A stretch of DNA of 14,416 nt from Oscillospiraceae bacterium (lineage in GTDB: Bacteria; Bacillota; Clostridia; Oscillospirales; Acutalibacteraceae): assembly GCA_902796295.1 (NCBI GenBank), contig CADBOL010000077.1:1-14416 (forward strand), in the 5' to 3' direction. Positions 7,686-14,416 of the stretch are shown piece by piece. Below the pieces are notes generated by a model, which was not told where the DNA came from, ran no database searches, and saw only the letters and a list, made by a program, of their open reading frames with translations. How positions within the stretch are numbered: position 1 is the stretch's first letter; every line of letters starts with the position of its first letter. Made by a program: the position numbers and the translations under genes.

Positions 7686-8168
7686 TCAGTCTGCGGAATC
7701 GGGAAGGAACGCGTCATGAACGGCATTGACAGCCTTGTCCGCGTCTTTCTTGTCGATGAGCACCGAAATCTTGATTTCACTCGTTGAAATCATCTGGATA
7801 TTTATATCCGCCTCAAAGAGGGCTTCAAACATCTTTGCCGCAACACCGGGATGGGTTTCCATACCGGCGCCGACAGCGGAAACCTTGGCAACATTTTCAT
7901 TGTCGCATTCTATGGTCTTGCCCGCGAGGAAATCGAGGGTATTCAGCACCTCAAGAGCTTCGCCGGCATTGTCGCCTGCAACCGTGAAGGTGATATCCTT
8001 GGTGTCGTTTCTGCCGACTGACTGAAGAATAATATCAACATTGATATTCTTCGCGGCAAGTTTGCCGAAGATTTTATAGGCGATGCCCGGAATGTTGGGC
8101 ACTCCGATTATCGAGATTCTCGCAACGTTTTTATCGGCGGTAACGCCTCTGACAAGCATTTTTTCCAT
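7686..8168 (-). CDS. lysC: Internal in-frame lysC product: aspartokinase beta (regulatory) subunit
   Basis: M246 of LysC is preceded by AAGGAG (8178-8183) at 9-nt spacing, a far better ribosome site than that of the full-length gene. Initiation here would give a 160-residue protein made only of the two ACT domains. In Bacillus subtilis aspartokinase II, the lysC gene makes a beta subunit of about this size from an in-frame internal start at an equivalent place, giving an alpha2beta2 enzyme. The SD is encoded by the Lys-Glu codons AAG GAG (241-242). The site is seen directly; the beta product is inferred from that precedent. Confidence 0.7.
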   Translation of the reverse strand: MEKMLVRGVTADKNVARISIIGVPNIPGIAYKIFGKLAAKNINVDIILQSVGRNDTKDITFTVAGDNAGEALEVLNTLDFLAGKTIECDNENVAKVSAVGAGMETHPGVAAKMFEALFEADINIQMISTSEIKISVLIDKKDADKAVNAVHDAFLPDSAD

Positions 8169-8903
8169 CTTAACTGTCTCCTTAACTAAAGTTCCGGGTT
8201 TTCTTTCAAGACTTGAGAGAACCTCAACAACAACATTGTATTTCTTTGCCATCTCAACGCTTCTGTTATTGAGCACCTGCGCGCCGAGAGTGGCGAGCTC
8301 AAGCATCTCGTCATAGGTTATCTCATCGAGCTTTACGGCTCCCTTGACCTTTCTCGGGTCCGCGGTATAAACTCCGTCAACATCGGTAAAAATCTGACAT
8401 CTGTCTGCCTGCATTGCGGCGGCAATGGCAACGGCGCTCGTATCCGAGCCGCCTCTGCCGAGAGTTGTCAGGTCTTCATATTTGTTAAGCCCCTGGAATC
8501 CGGCAACTACAACGATATGTTTCTTCTGCAGCTCGAGCTTGATTCTCTTGGTGTCAACCTTTTTGATTCTGGCGCTGCCGTAAACGGAATTTGTATTGAA
8601 CCCGGCTTGCCATCCGAGAAGGGATTTTGCTTTGTAGCCGAGCTTTTCAATGGCCATTGAAAGCAGGGCGATTGAAATCTGCTCACCGGCTGTGAGGAGC
8701 ATATCCATCTCTCTCTTGTTGGCGTTTGGGTTAATCTCTTTTGCCTTTTCGATAAGGTCATCGGTCGTGTCGCCCTGAGCCGAGACAACCACCACAACAT
8801 CGTTACCCTTTGCGTAAGTATCGGTGACAATGCGGGCAACATTCATTACTCTCTCGGCGTTGGCAACAGAGCTGCCGCCGAATTTCTGTACAATCAGTCC
8901 CAT
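7686..8903 (-). CDS. lysC: Aspartate kinase, monofunctional, two ACT domains
   Basis: Phosphorylates L-aspartate with ATP, the first step towards lysine, threonine and methionine. The 405-residue length is that of Bacillus aspartokinase II. Kinase domain 1-240: KFGGSSV (7-13), SAQGDTTDDL (41-50), GRGGSDTSAVA (149-159), TDVDGVYTADPR (173-184). ACT domains follow at about 262-330 and 340-400, with the effector-loop motif TSEIKIS (374-380), so feedback inhibition by lysine and/or threonine is expected. It follows hom by 40 nt and is probably co-transcribed with it. The ATG is forced, because an in-frame TAG lies 9 nt upstream, yet no SD is at normal distance. An internal start at codon 246 has its own strong RBS (separate entry). 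Confidence 0.96.
   Translation of the reverse strand: MGLIVQKFGGSSVANAERVMNVARIVTDTYAKGNDVVVVVSAQGDTTDDLIEKAKEINPNANKREMDMLLTAGEQISIALLSMAIEKLGYKAKSLLGWQAGFNTNSVYGSARIKKVDTKRIKLELQKKHIVVVAGFQGLNKYEDLTTLGRGGSDTSAVAIAAAMQADRCQIFTDVDGVYTADPRKVKGAVKLDEITYDEMLELATLGAQVLNNRSVEMAKKYNVVVEVLSSLERKPGTLVKETVKMEKMLVRGVTADKNVARISIIGVPNIPGIAYKIFGKLAAKNINVDIILQSVGRNDTKDITFTVAGDNAGEALEVLNTLDFLAGKTIECDNENVAKVSAVGAGMETHPGVAAKMFEALFEADINIQMISTSEIKISVLIDKKDADKAVNAVHDAFLPDSAD
8178..8183 (-). promoter_or_regulatory. Internal Shine-Dalgarno site in lysC
   Basis: Minus-strand AAGGAG lies 9 nt before the ATG of codon 246, at the junction between the kinase domain and the ACT domains. Its position is where a regulatory beta subunit would have to begin. 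Confidence 0.7.
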
Positions 8904-8910
8904 AACATAC

Positions 8911-8928
8911 TAAACCGGTTTAAAACCG
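8911..8928. repeat. Interlocking palindromes in the lysC leader
   Basis: TAAACCGGTTTA (8911-8922) is a perfect 12-bp palindrome. It overlaps a second inverted repeat, CGGTTT with AAACCG (8916-8928, one central base). Together they separate an SD-like AAAGGACGG (minus strand, upstream) from the lysC ATG by 22 nt. The arrangement could be an operator or an RNA element that modulates lysC translation. Only the sequence symmetry is observed. Confidence 0.5.
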
Positions 8929-8943
8929 TCCTTTCAGTGAATA

Positions 8944-10164
8944 TCAATAATCGGTAACTCTTATGACGGATCTGATTTCTCCGAGATCCGCGAGAGATTT
9001 TTTAAGCGATGCTTTATCGGTAAGCTCCGTGACAAACGCGGTCTCTCCCTGCGGAGCGCCCTCAAAGCTGACCTGCTGAACGCTGCCGAATACTTCTTTA
9101 ACTTTATCTGCGCCGCATGCGGCTCTCACAAAGAAGCGTGAGGTAAACTCATCATCGGGCAGAACATAACCGTCCGGAGCTTCGCTCCATCCGTAAGGCT
9201 TCGTTTCTCCCATACTTACGGCGCAGTCAATCACATCCGCCATAACGGCGCTCGCCGTCGGCATCTTGCCGGCGCCTCTGCCGTAAAACACGGTGTCGCC
9301 CACAGCGTCTCCTCTGACAAGCACGGCATTGAATACATCGCTCACATTCGCGAGCTGGCTGCCGTTTCTTATGAAAGCGGGCGAAACGCAAACAGCGACA
9401 TTCTCTCCGCCGTTTTTCTTCTCTGCCGACGCAACAAGCTTTATCACGCCGCCGAGAGCCTTGGCGTATTCAACATCTGTCTCTGTGATATTTCTTATGC
9501 CTTCAACATAAAATGAATCCGGGGCAACTTCCCTGCCGAAGCAGAGATCGGCGAGAATGCAGATTTTGCGGCAGGCATCTATTCCGTCCACATCCGCGGA
9601 AGGATCACGCTCCGCGTAGCCGAGCCTCTGTGCCTCGGCAAGCGCGCTCTCAAAGCCGGCGCCCTCGTCAAACATTTTTGTGAGTATATAATTCGTGGTG
9701 CCGTTGAGTATGCCGGCAACCTCCGATATTTCATTTGCCGCAAGACACTGAATAATGGGAGTGAGCACGGGGATTCCGCCGCCGACACTCGCCTCAAACA
9801 TAAAGTTGGCGTTATTTTCGGCCGCAATACGCAGCAGCTCCATTCCCTTGGCCGCAACGAGCTCTTTATTTGATGTGACTACGCTCTTACCCGCCGCAAG
9901 GCATGCGGAAACAAATTCAAACGCCGGGTGAAGGCCGCCCATTGTCTCAACAACTATCCTGACCTCGCTGTCATTCAGTATCAGGTTAAAATCATTTGTT
10001 ACAAGCGATTCGTTTTCGTCGCCGGGAAAAGTTCTCAGATCGAGGATATATCTGAGCTCAAGGCTTTCCTGTCGGCTTTTTTTACGTATGAGTTCATGGT
10101 TTTTCCTGAGCAGAGCGGCTACACCCGAGCCGACAGTACCGTATCCCATAACAGCAACATACAT
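8944..10164 (-). CDS. hom: Homoserine dehydrogenase with C-terminal ACT domain
   Basis: Reduces aspartate semialdehyde to homoserine with NAD(P)H, the branch towards threonine and methionine. The 406-residue protein has the Rossmann motif GYGTVGSG (7-14), SNKELVA (98-104), GGGIPV (128-133), NGTTNYI (154-160), and the catalytic block AERDPSADVDGIDACRK (184-200) with likely catalytic D196 and K200. Residues from about 342 form an ACT domain for feedback control, probably by threonine. RBS AAGGAGG sits 7 nt before the ATG. lysC follows 40 nt downstream, so the two pathway enzymes appear to be one operon headed by hom. The upstream 183 nt hold no recognisable riboswitch or T-box. Confidence 0.96.
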   Translation of the reverse strand: MYVAVMGYGTVGSGVAALLRKNHELIRKKSRQESLELRYILDLRTFPGDENESLVTNDFNLILNDSEVRIVVETMGGLHPAFEFVSACLAAGKSVVTSNKELVAAKGMELLRIAAENNANFMFEASVGGGIPVLTPIIQCLAANEISEVAGILNGTTNYILTKMFDEGAGFESALAEAQRLGYAERDPSADVDGIDACRKICILADLCFGREVAPDSFYVEGIRNITETDVEYAKALGGVIKLVASAEKKNGGENVAVCVSPAFIRNGSQLANVSDVFNAVLVRGDAVGDTVFYGRGAGKMPTASAVMADVIDCAVSMGETKPYGWSEAPDGYVLPDDEFTSRFFVRAACGADKVKEVFGSVQQVSFEGAPQGETAFVTELTDKASLKKSLADLGEIRSVIRVTDY

Positions 10165-10196
10165 ACAATCGCCTCCTTCTTCGGAAAAATATTCAT

Positions 10197-10225
10197 TTTA
10201 TAATAACATAAATAAAACAATTAAT
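10197..10225 (-). promoter_or_regulatory. Candidate promoter of hom-lysC
   Basis: On the minus strand TATAAA (10197-10202) lies in a very AT-rich stretch about 33 nt before the hom start. The best -35-like hexamer at normal distance, TTAATT (16-nt spacer), is poor. The divergent intergenic region 10165-10347 must hold the promoter, but this particular assignment is weak. Confidence 0.3.
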
Positions 10226-10276
10226 AAAGTATAAATTTTGAGATTTTTAAGTTTTTTTGAATTTTTATATATTCCG

Positions 10277-10305
10277 TTGTAAATGCCGCAAGTATGGTGT
10301 AAAAT
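10277..10305 (+). promoter_or_regulatory. Sigma-A-type promoter of the AI-2E/YtvI gene
   Basis: TTGTAA (10277-10282), a 17-nt spacer and TAAAAT (10300-10305). The predicted transcript starts near 10312, about 35 nt before the TTG start at 10348. Confidence 0.7.
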
Positions 10306-10347
10306 ATCTGCAGATAATAAGACGTCCTTCAATCGAGGTGACATAAC

Positions 10348-11634
10348 TTGGATATAGTGGAAAAAAGAAGAAGAATTCTTATTAATCTCGTTTACTTTTC
10401 GGTATTTATAATTCTCTATTATCTGTTTGTGAAATTCGCTCTGTGGATAGTTGCTCCTTTTGTGATTTCACTGCTGATAGCAATGCTTCTGCAAAAACCG
10501 ATCAGGGCGGTTTCGGGAAAAACCAGGATAAACAAAAAGCTGCTTTCCGTTGTGTTTGTGCTGCTGATTGTGGCTGTGCTGATAGGGCTTGTGGCGCTTA
10601 TCGGATATCTTGCCGGCAATGAGTTTTACAATTTCGGCAAATTCCTTATGGGCAAGTTTTCATCGCTGCCTGCGGTTATAGAGAACCATGAGGCAAAGCT
10701 GATTGACTTTTCATCGAAACTGCCCGGAAAACTCGGCGACACTCTTTCGGGCGCAGTCAGCGGGATTGCGGAAAATCTGCTGAATCTTGTCCGGGAGGAG
10801 GAGGCTGAAGCCTCGGCAACCGGCACGGCTGCCGCAGGAAACGCATTCGCGGGGCTCGGCTCATTTGATGTTTCTTCTCTCTTCACTCCTCTGGCAGGCA
10901 TTCTGTCAACCGCAAAGAGAATCCCCGCCGTTCTCACCGCCATCCTTATCGGTATTATCTCATGCTTCTTTATGACCTCGGATTATGACGGCTTTATCGG
11001 TAAAATCAAGGAAATGCTTTCGGATAAAAGCGTAGCGACGGTCTCAAAGACAAAGCACGTTATCTTTGACGTGCTCGGCAAATGGTGCAAATCATACGCC
11101 GCCGTGCTTTTCATCACATTCTGCGAAATGGCGGTCGGACTCCATATACTCAAATTCACAGGGCTTTATAAAGGCGGATATATATTCGTCATCGCAATCT
11201 GCACCGCGCTTGTCGATATACTGCCCGTCTTCGGCACCGGCACGATTCTCATCCCCTGGGGCGTCATCAGCTTATTCACTCACAAGATAGGTCTCGGCAT
11301 CGGGCTGCTCGTGATTTACGGCCTGATTACCGTTATCCGCCAGATCGTGGAGCCGCGGATTGTCTCGGCAAATGTGGATATCCATCCCGTTATCACGCTC
11401 ATGTCAATGTATATCGGAATCCAGGTTTTCGGGGTATTCGGTATCCTCATTCTCCCCATCACGGTTGTCATAATAAAAACTCTCAATGACGAGGGAATAA
11501 TCCACATCTGGGGAAACGGCGTTAAATCTCCGTCTGCGAAAAACAGAAAAGCCGAAAAAAAGAAGAATAAAAAGGCCGCGGAAATTGCGGAAAACAATGA
11601 AATCCCGCAGGAAGCGGAAACAGCCGCCGAATAA
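10348..11634 (+). CDS. AI-2E/YtvI-family membrane protein
   Basis: Integral membrane protein of 428 residues, of the family that includes sporulation protein YtvI and AI-2E transporters, whose members act as exporters or ion antiporters. Hydrophobic segments lie at about 11-49 (two), 65-89, 190-210, 246-268, 274-325 (two or three) and 350-378. The family motif VDILPVFGTGTILIPWG (289-305) and VEPRIVS (334-340) are present. The large loop between segments (about 90-188) carries an Ala/Gly/Glu-rich low-complexity insert at 150-172, and the tail (395-428) is strongly basic and then acidic. The start is TTG with RBS GAGGTG exactly 7 nt upstream; no ATG lies near. It stands alone, with its own promoter and terminator. 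The transported substrate cannot be told. Confidence 0.85.
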   Translation: MDIVEKRRRILINLVYFSVFIILYYLFVKFALWIVAPFVISLLIAMLLQKPIRAVSGKTRINKKLLSVVFVLLIVAVLIGLVALIGYLAGNEFYNFGKFLMGKFSSLPAVIENHEAKLIDFSSKLPGKLGDTLSGAVSGIAENLLNLVREEEAEASATGTAAAGNAFAGLGSFDVSSLFTPLAGILSTAKRIPAVLTAILIGIISCFFMTSDYDGFIGKIKEMLSDKSVATVSKTKHVIFDVLGKWCKSYAAVLFITFCEMAVGLHILKFTGLYKGGYIFVIAICTALVDILPVFGTGTILIPWGVISLFTHKIGLGIGLLVIYGLITVIRQIVEPRIVSANVDIHPVITLMSMYIGIQVFGVFGILILPITVVIIKTLNDEGIIHIWGNGVKSPSAKNRKAEKKKNKKAAEIAENNEIPQEAETAAE

Positions 11635-11675
11635 GCATTGTATGTAATTAATAAATTCAAGGCTTAAATTTATAT

Positions 11676-11712
11676 ATATTGCCCAAACAAATCTGCTTGG
11701 GCAATATTTTTT
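11676..11712 (+). terminator. Intrinsic terminator of the AI-2E/YtvI gene
   Basis: An 11-bp perfect stem, ATATTGCCCAA (11676-11686) with its complement at 11697-11707, encloses a 10-nt loop. A run of six T (11707-11712) directly follows. It lies about 40 nt after the stop codon. Confidence 0.85.
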
Positions 11713-11734
11713 ATTTAAAAGCTATAAAAAATTA

Positions 11735-11763
11735 TTGAAATAACAATTTATATATGATAAAAT
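11735..11763 (+). promoter_or_regulatory. Sigma-A-type promoter of the EF-G-like gene
   Basis: TTGAAA (11735-11740), a 17-nt spacer and TAAAAT (11758-11763). Transcription would begin near 11770. The short leader contains a 6-bp hairpin, CTCGGC/GCCGAG with a TTTT loop (11786-11801), ending 4 nt before the SD; it lacks a T run and so is more likely a stabilising 5' hairpin than an attenuator. Confidence 0.75.
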
Positions 11764-11805
11764 CATTCTACTATTGTGAATTATTCTCGGCTTTTGCCGA
11801 GGTTT

Positions 11806-11811
11806 AGGAGG
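11806..11811 (+). promoter_or_regulatory. RBS fixing the TTG start of the EF-G-like gene
   Basis: AGGAGG lies 7 nt before TTG at 11819. The next Met codon (residue 29) is past the P-loop, so TTG is the start. Confidence 0.8.
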
Positions 11812-11818
11812 AAGACCT

Positions 11819-13855
11819 TTGAAAGCTTACAATGCAAAAGACATCAGAAACGTTGCCATAGCCGGCCACAGCGGCAGAGGCAAAACAACACTTGCCGAGG
11901 CGATGCTTTACCTCGCAAAATCAACAGACAGACTCGGCAGAGTTGACAGCGGTAATACCGTTCTTGACTACGGCGCAGAAGAAAAGAAGCGCGGAAACAC
12001 CCTCACTTCGGGTGTTGCTTACCTTGAATGGAACAATGCAAAAGTCAATATCATTGACACCCCGGGTCTCTTTGATTTCGCCGGCGGTCTCAGCGAAGGT
12101 ATCAGAGCAGCGGAAACAGCCCTCATAGTTCTTGCATCCGGCGCAGGCGTCGATGTCGGTACGGAGAAGGCGTTCAAAGCCGCATCCAAGAGAAATATAG
12201 CAAAGGTTTTCGTAGTTACACGCTGTGACGACAATTCAGATTTCAATGCAACTCTCAGCGCACTCACCGATGAATACGGCCCGAGTGTATGCCCCGTAGT
12301 TGTTCCTTATGTTGAAGGCGGCAAAGTTGTATGCTATGTTGACCTTCTCACAGGCAAAGCCTATTCTTATAATAACGGCAAGGCAAGCGAAGCTGCCTTC
12401 CCCGCCGATGACGGCATCGCACAGCTTAAAGCTGCGTTTACCGAGGCCGTTGCTTCGGCTGACGAAGAGCTTATGGAAAAGTTCTTTATGGAAGAAGAGC
12501 TTACGGCGGATGAAATTGCCCGCGGCCTCAAAGCAGGTATCGCAAGCGGTGACATCTACCCCGTATTTGCATGCTCCGGATATAACACCGACGCTGTTGA
12601 CCTTCTGCTCAACGGTATCGTGGCAATCACTCCCGATGCCGCTACCGCAGCAGGCGAAGGCGATTTCAAGTGTGACGAAAACGGCCCTCTTGCCGCTGTT
12701 TGCTTCAAGACTCTTGATGACGGTTACGGCGGATGGTCATTCTTCAAGGTCGTTTCCGGCAAGCTCACTCCCGATGTTCCCGCTTATAACAGCAGGACCG
12801 AGAAGAGTGAAAAAATGGGCAAGATGTATTTCGTAAAAGGCATCGTCAAAGATAAGGAAGAAGCCACCTGCATCCCCGCAGGCGATATCGGTGTTGTAAC
12901 AAAGCTTGAAGGCTTCAGAACAGGCGACACACTCTGCGCGGCAAAAGCAGACACCAATCTCGGCGGTCCCATCTATCCGACTCCCTGCTTCTCCAAGGCT
13001 ATCAAGGCCAAAAAGAACGGCGAGGAAGACAAGATTGCACAGCAGATCAACAAGATTGTTGTTGAGGATCCCACAATCACATTCGTTCAGAATGTTGAGA
13101 CACGTCAGCAGGTTATCTCCGGTCTCGGCGATCAGCACCTGGCTGCAGCTCTCAGCAAGCTGACAGTAGAATATGAGCTTTCCAATCCCAAGGTTGCTTA
13201 CAGAGAGACCATCAGCGCCGTTTATGATGCTCACGGACGCCATAAGAAACAGTCCGGCGGCAGCGGTCAGTTCGGCGATGTATGGATCCGCTTTGAGCCG
13301 ATGGAGGGCGACGGATTTGAATTCCTTGATGAAGTTGTCGGCGGCGCAGTTCCCAGAAACTTCATTCCCTCAGTTGAAAAAGGTCTCAGACAGGCAATTG
13401 AAAAGGGCCCGCTTTCAGGCAGCAAGGTTGTCGGCATCAGAGCCGCTCTTCATGACGGTCAGTCACATCCCGTTGACTCCAACGATATGGCGTTCCAGAC
13501 AGCTGCAAAGCTTGCTTTCAAAGAGGCAATGCAGAATGCAAGGCCCAAGCTTCTTGAGCCTTACGGCACATTGAAGGTAACCCTTCCCAGCGAAAACATC
13601 GGCGATATCACCAGCGATATCATCAAGAGACGCGGCCGTCCTCTCGGTCAGAACACCAGCGCAGACGATCCCAAACTCCAGGAACTTGATTTTGATGTTC
13701 CCATGGGCGAAATGGGCGACTTCGCAACAGTTCTCCGCTCAACAACAATCGGCAGAGGCTCCTACACATTTGAGTTTACTCACTATGAAGTATCTCCCGA
13801 CGATGTTGCCAGAAAGGTTATAGAGGCGGCTAACGCAGAGGCAGACGACAAATAA
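11819..13855 (+). CDS. EF-G-like translational GTPase (FusA-like paralogue)
   Basis: Five-domain GTPase of 678 residues, somewhat shorter than canonical EF-G (about 690-700). G domain: P-loop GHSGRGKTT (16-24), switch I region KKRGNTLTSG (56-65), G3 DTPGLFDF (80-87), G4 position TRCD (134-137), G5-like ACSG (251-254). Domain II spans about 288-375, domain III 405-450 (VEDPTI, ISGLGDQHL), domain IV 457-580 (GGSGQFGDVW 480-489) and domain V 580-665 (LLEPYGTLKV, RRGRPLGQ). Canonical EF-G has GHIDAGKTT, DTPGHVDF and NKMD; here the catalytic His is L84 and G4 is degenerate. This marks a paralogue, not the housekeeping fusA, whose role (ribosome rescue, recycling or regulation) is unknown. Codons are strongly biased (CTC/CTT, GGC, AGA, ATC), implying high expression. 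It is monocistronic. Confidence 0.9.
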   Translation: MKAYNAKDIRNVAIAGHSGRGKTTLAEAMLYLAKSTDRLGRVDSGNTVLDYGAEEKKRGNTLTSGVAYLEWNNAKVNIIDTPGLFDFAGGLSEGIRAAETALIVLASGAGVDVGTEKAFKAASKRNIAKVFVVTRCDDNSDFNATLSALTDEYGPSVCPVVVPYVEGGKVVCYVDLLTGKAYSYNNGKASEAAFPADDGIAQLKAAFTEAVASADEELMEKFFMEEELTADEIARGLKAGIASGDIYPVFACSGYNTDAVDLLLNGIVAITPDAATAAGEGDFKCDENGPLAAVCFKTLDDGYGGWSFFKVVSGKLTPDVPAYNSRTEKSEKMGKMYFVKGIVKDKEEATCIPAGDIGVVTKLEGFRTGDTLCAAKADTNLGGPIYPTPCFSKAIKAKKNGEEDKIAQQINKIVVEDPTITFVQNVETRQQVISGLGDQHLAAALSKLTVEYELSNPKVAYRETISAVYDAHGRHKKQSGGSGQFGDVWIRFEPMEGDGFEFLDEVVGGAVPRNFIPSVEKGLRQAIEKGPLSGSKVVGIRAALHDGQSHPVDSNDMAFQTAAKLAFKEAMQNARPKLLEPYGTLKVTLPSENIGDITSDIIKRRGRPLGQNTSADDPKLQELDFDVPMGEMGDFATVLRSTTIGRGSYTFEFTHYEVSPDDVARKVIEAANAEADDK

Positions 13856-13868
13856 TAACCGGTATACA

Positions 13869-13894
13869 AAACGCTCACCTTCGGGTGAGCGTTT
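13869..13894. terminator. Hairpin with TTCG tetraloop, bidirectional terminator
   Basis: AAACGCTCACC (13869-13879) pairs with GGTGAGCGTTT (13884-13894) around a TTCG tetraloop closed by C-G, an especially stable loop. Both strands carry TTT or TTTT at the stem foot, so it can end the EF-G-like gene and the converging sugar-dehydrogenase gene. Confidence 0.75.
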
Positions 13895-13949
13895 CAGGTT
13901 TAAACCGGGTAATATGCAATAGATATTATAATCTGCAAGTATAAAGCTT

Positions 13950-13981
13950 AACGGAGCCGCCGCAGGGCAGCTCCGTTTTTT
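13950..13981 (+). terminator. Second intrinsic terminator, plus strand
   Basis: AACGGAGC (13950-13957) pairs with GCTCCGTT (13970-13977), with an inner GCC/GGC stem, followed by TTTTTT (13976-13981). It is about 95 nt after the EF-G-like stop. Between the two hairpins (13895-13949) there is only a GGTTTAAACC palindrome (13897-13906) and AT-rich sequence; a TATAAT at 13927 has no matching -35. Confidence 0.75.
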
Positions 13982-14007
13982 CTGTTTTATTAAACGGAAA
14001 GAAAACC

Positions 14008-14416
14008 TTACAGTCTCCAGAATCTCATTCCCGAAGCTTTAAGCTCATCAATACGGTACAGTGACTTGACATCGATAAGCACCTTCTCATCATCCTGAAG
14101 CTCGGGCTTGAAAAGATCCTTCATCTGCATCATAGACATGGAGCGGAATTCATTGTGGCCGACAGCGACGATCACGCAATCAGCTTTGGGTATATCTTTA
14201 AAATCGACAAGATCTACGCCGTACTCTTGCTTTGCAACGTCCGCATCCGCCCACGGATCGGTCACGACCGGAATAATATCATATTCTTTCAGGCGGTTAA
14301 TTATATCCACGACTTTGCTGTTCCGGGTGTCCGGACAGTTTTCCTTGAATGTGATGCCGAGAACAACCACGACAGCCTTTTTCGGCGCCATTCCCGACTC
14401 AATCATTTCCTTTATG
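14008..14416 (-). CDS. Nucleotide-sugar (UDP-HexNAc) 6-dehydrogenase, C-terminal part
   Basis: C-terminal 136 residues of a UDP-glucose/UDP-HexNAc dehydrogenase; the frame stays open through the right edge, so the N-terminal Rossmann and central domains are outside the window and the internal Met at 14406 is not the start. The visible part is the UDP-binding C-terminal domain, with LGITFKENCPDTRNSKVVDI (residues 16-35 counted from 14406) and TDPWAD (49-54). The KENCPDTRNS form is that of TviB/WbpO-type enzymes, which oxidise UDP-N-acetylhexosamines to uronic acids for capsule or O-antigen, rather than of plain UDP-glucose dehydrogenase. It probably belongs to a surface polysaccharide cluster further right. 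Confidence 0.9.
   Translation of the reverse strand, partial: IKEMIESGMAPKKAVVVVLGITFKENCPDTRNSKVVDIINRLKEYDIIPVVTDPWADADVAKQEYGVDLVDFKDIPKADCVIVAVGHNEFRSMSMMQMKDLFKPELQDDEKVLIDVKSLYRIDELKASGMRFWRL

Noticed and set aside
10165..10347. Possible lysine riboswitch or T-box ahead of hom
   Set aside because: The divergent gap is only 183 nt, almost pure A/T near hom, with no conserved riboswitch stems, no T-box sequence and no leader terminator.
12737..13243. 168-codon minus-strand open frame
   Set aside because: Antisense to domains II-III of the EF-G-like gene; explained by its strong codon bias, which leaves few stops on the other strand.
13927..13932. TATAAT between the two terminators as a small-RNA promoter
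   Set aside because: The hexamers at 16-18 nt upstream (around ACCGGG) do not resemble a -35, and no transcript unit is evident.
14008..14406. Complete 132-residue gene starting at 14406
   Set aside because: The frame continues without a stop to the right edge, and the protein is only the C-terminal domain of a much longer dehydrogenase.

Overview
The window looks like chromosomal DNA of a low-to-mid-GC Bacillota, most likely a gut or rumen clostridium of the Oscillospiraceae/Ruminococcaceae type. The support is indirect: strong AAGGAGG-type ribosome binding sites, TTG starts, a LytTR response regulator, a YtvI/AI-2E-type membrane protein, a monofunctional two-ACT aspartokinase with a Bacillus-like internal start, and an EF-G-like translation factor of a clostridial type. 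Taxonomy cannot be fixed from the sequence alone. No mobile element, CRISPR array, tRNA or rRNA is visible.

Layout. (1) 1-1602, plus strand: an IolB-type 5-deoxy-glucuronate isomerase, possibly cut at its 5' end by the window edge, followed 21 nt later by an NAD-type short-chain dehydrogenase. Together they look like the end of a sugar-acid or inositol catabolic operon. A strong, probably bidirectional terminator (1620-1651) follows. (2) 1662-10164, minus strand, seven genes read right to left: homoserine dehydrogenase (hom), aspartokinase (lysC), an orphan LytTR response regulator, a lipoprotein 12 nt behind it, a large GH63-like (alpha/alpha)6 glycosidase, then behind its own promoter a zinc-ribbon four-helix membrane protein that overlaps a NT5C-like HAD phosphatase by 17 nt. 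hom and lysC supply the first and third steps of the aspartate pathway towards threonine, methionine and lysine. The regulator, lipoprotein and glycosidase form a second functional block of unknown trigger. (3) 10348-13855, plus strand: an AI-2E/YtvI family membrane protein and an EF-G-like GTPase, each with a well-formed sigma-A-type promoter, a good RBS and a TTG start. (4) 13856-14007: two hairpin terminators. (5) 14008-14416, minus strand: the C-terminal part of a UDP-sugar dehydrogenase (TviB/WbpO type) that runs off the right edge.

Points most worth a second look: a textbook internal Shine-Dalgarno plus ATG inside lysC that would make a separate 160-residue regulatory beta subunit; an odd lysC leader with a displaced SD and interlocking palindromes; an EF-G-like GTPase with a degenerate G4 motif (TRCD instead of NKxD) and Leu in place of the catalytic His; an orphan LytTR regulator coupled to a lipoprotein; and the overlapping zinc-ribbon membrane protein/nucleotidase pair. 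I do not see a clear new defence or mobile system here; most of the window is ordinary core metabolism.
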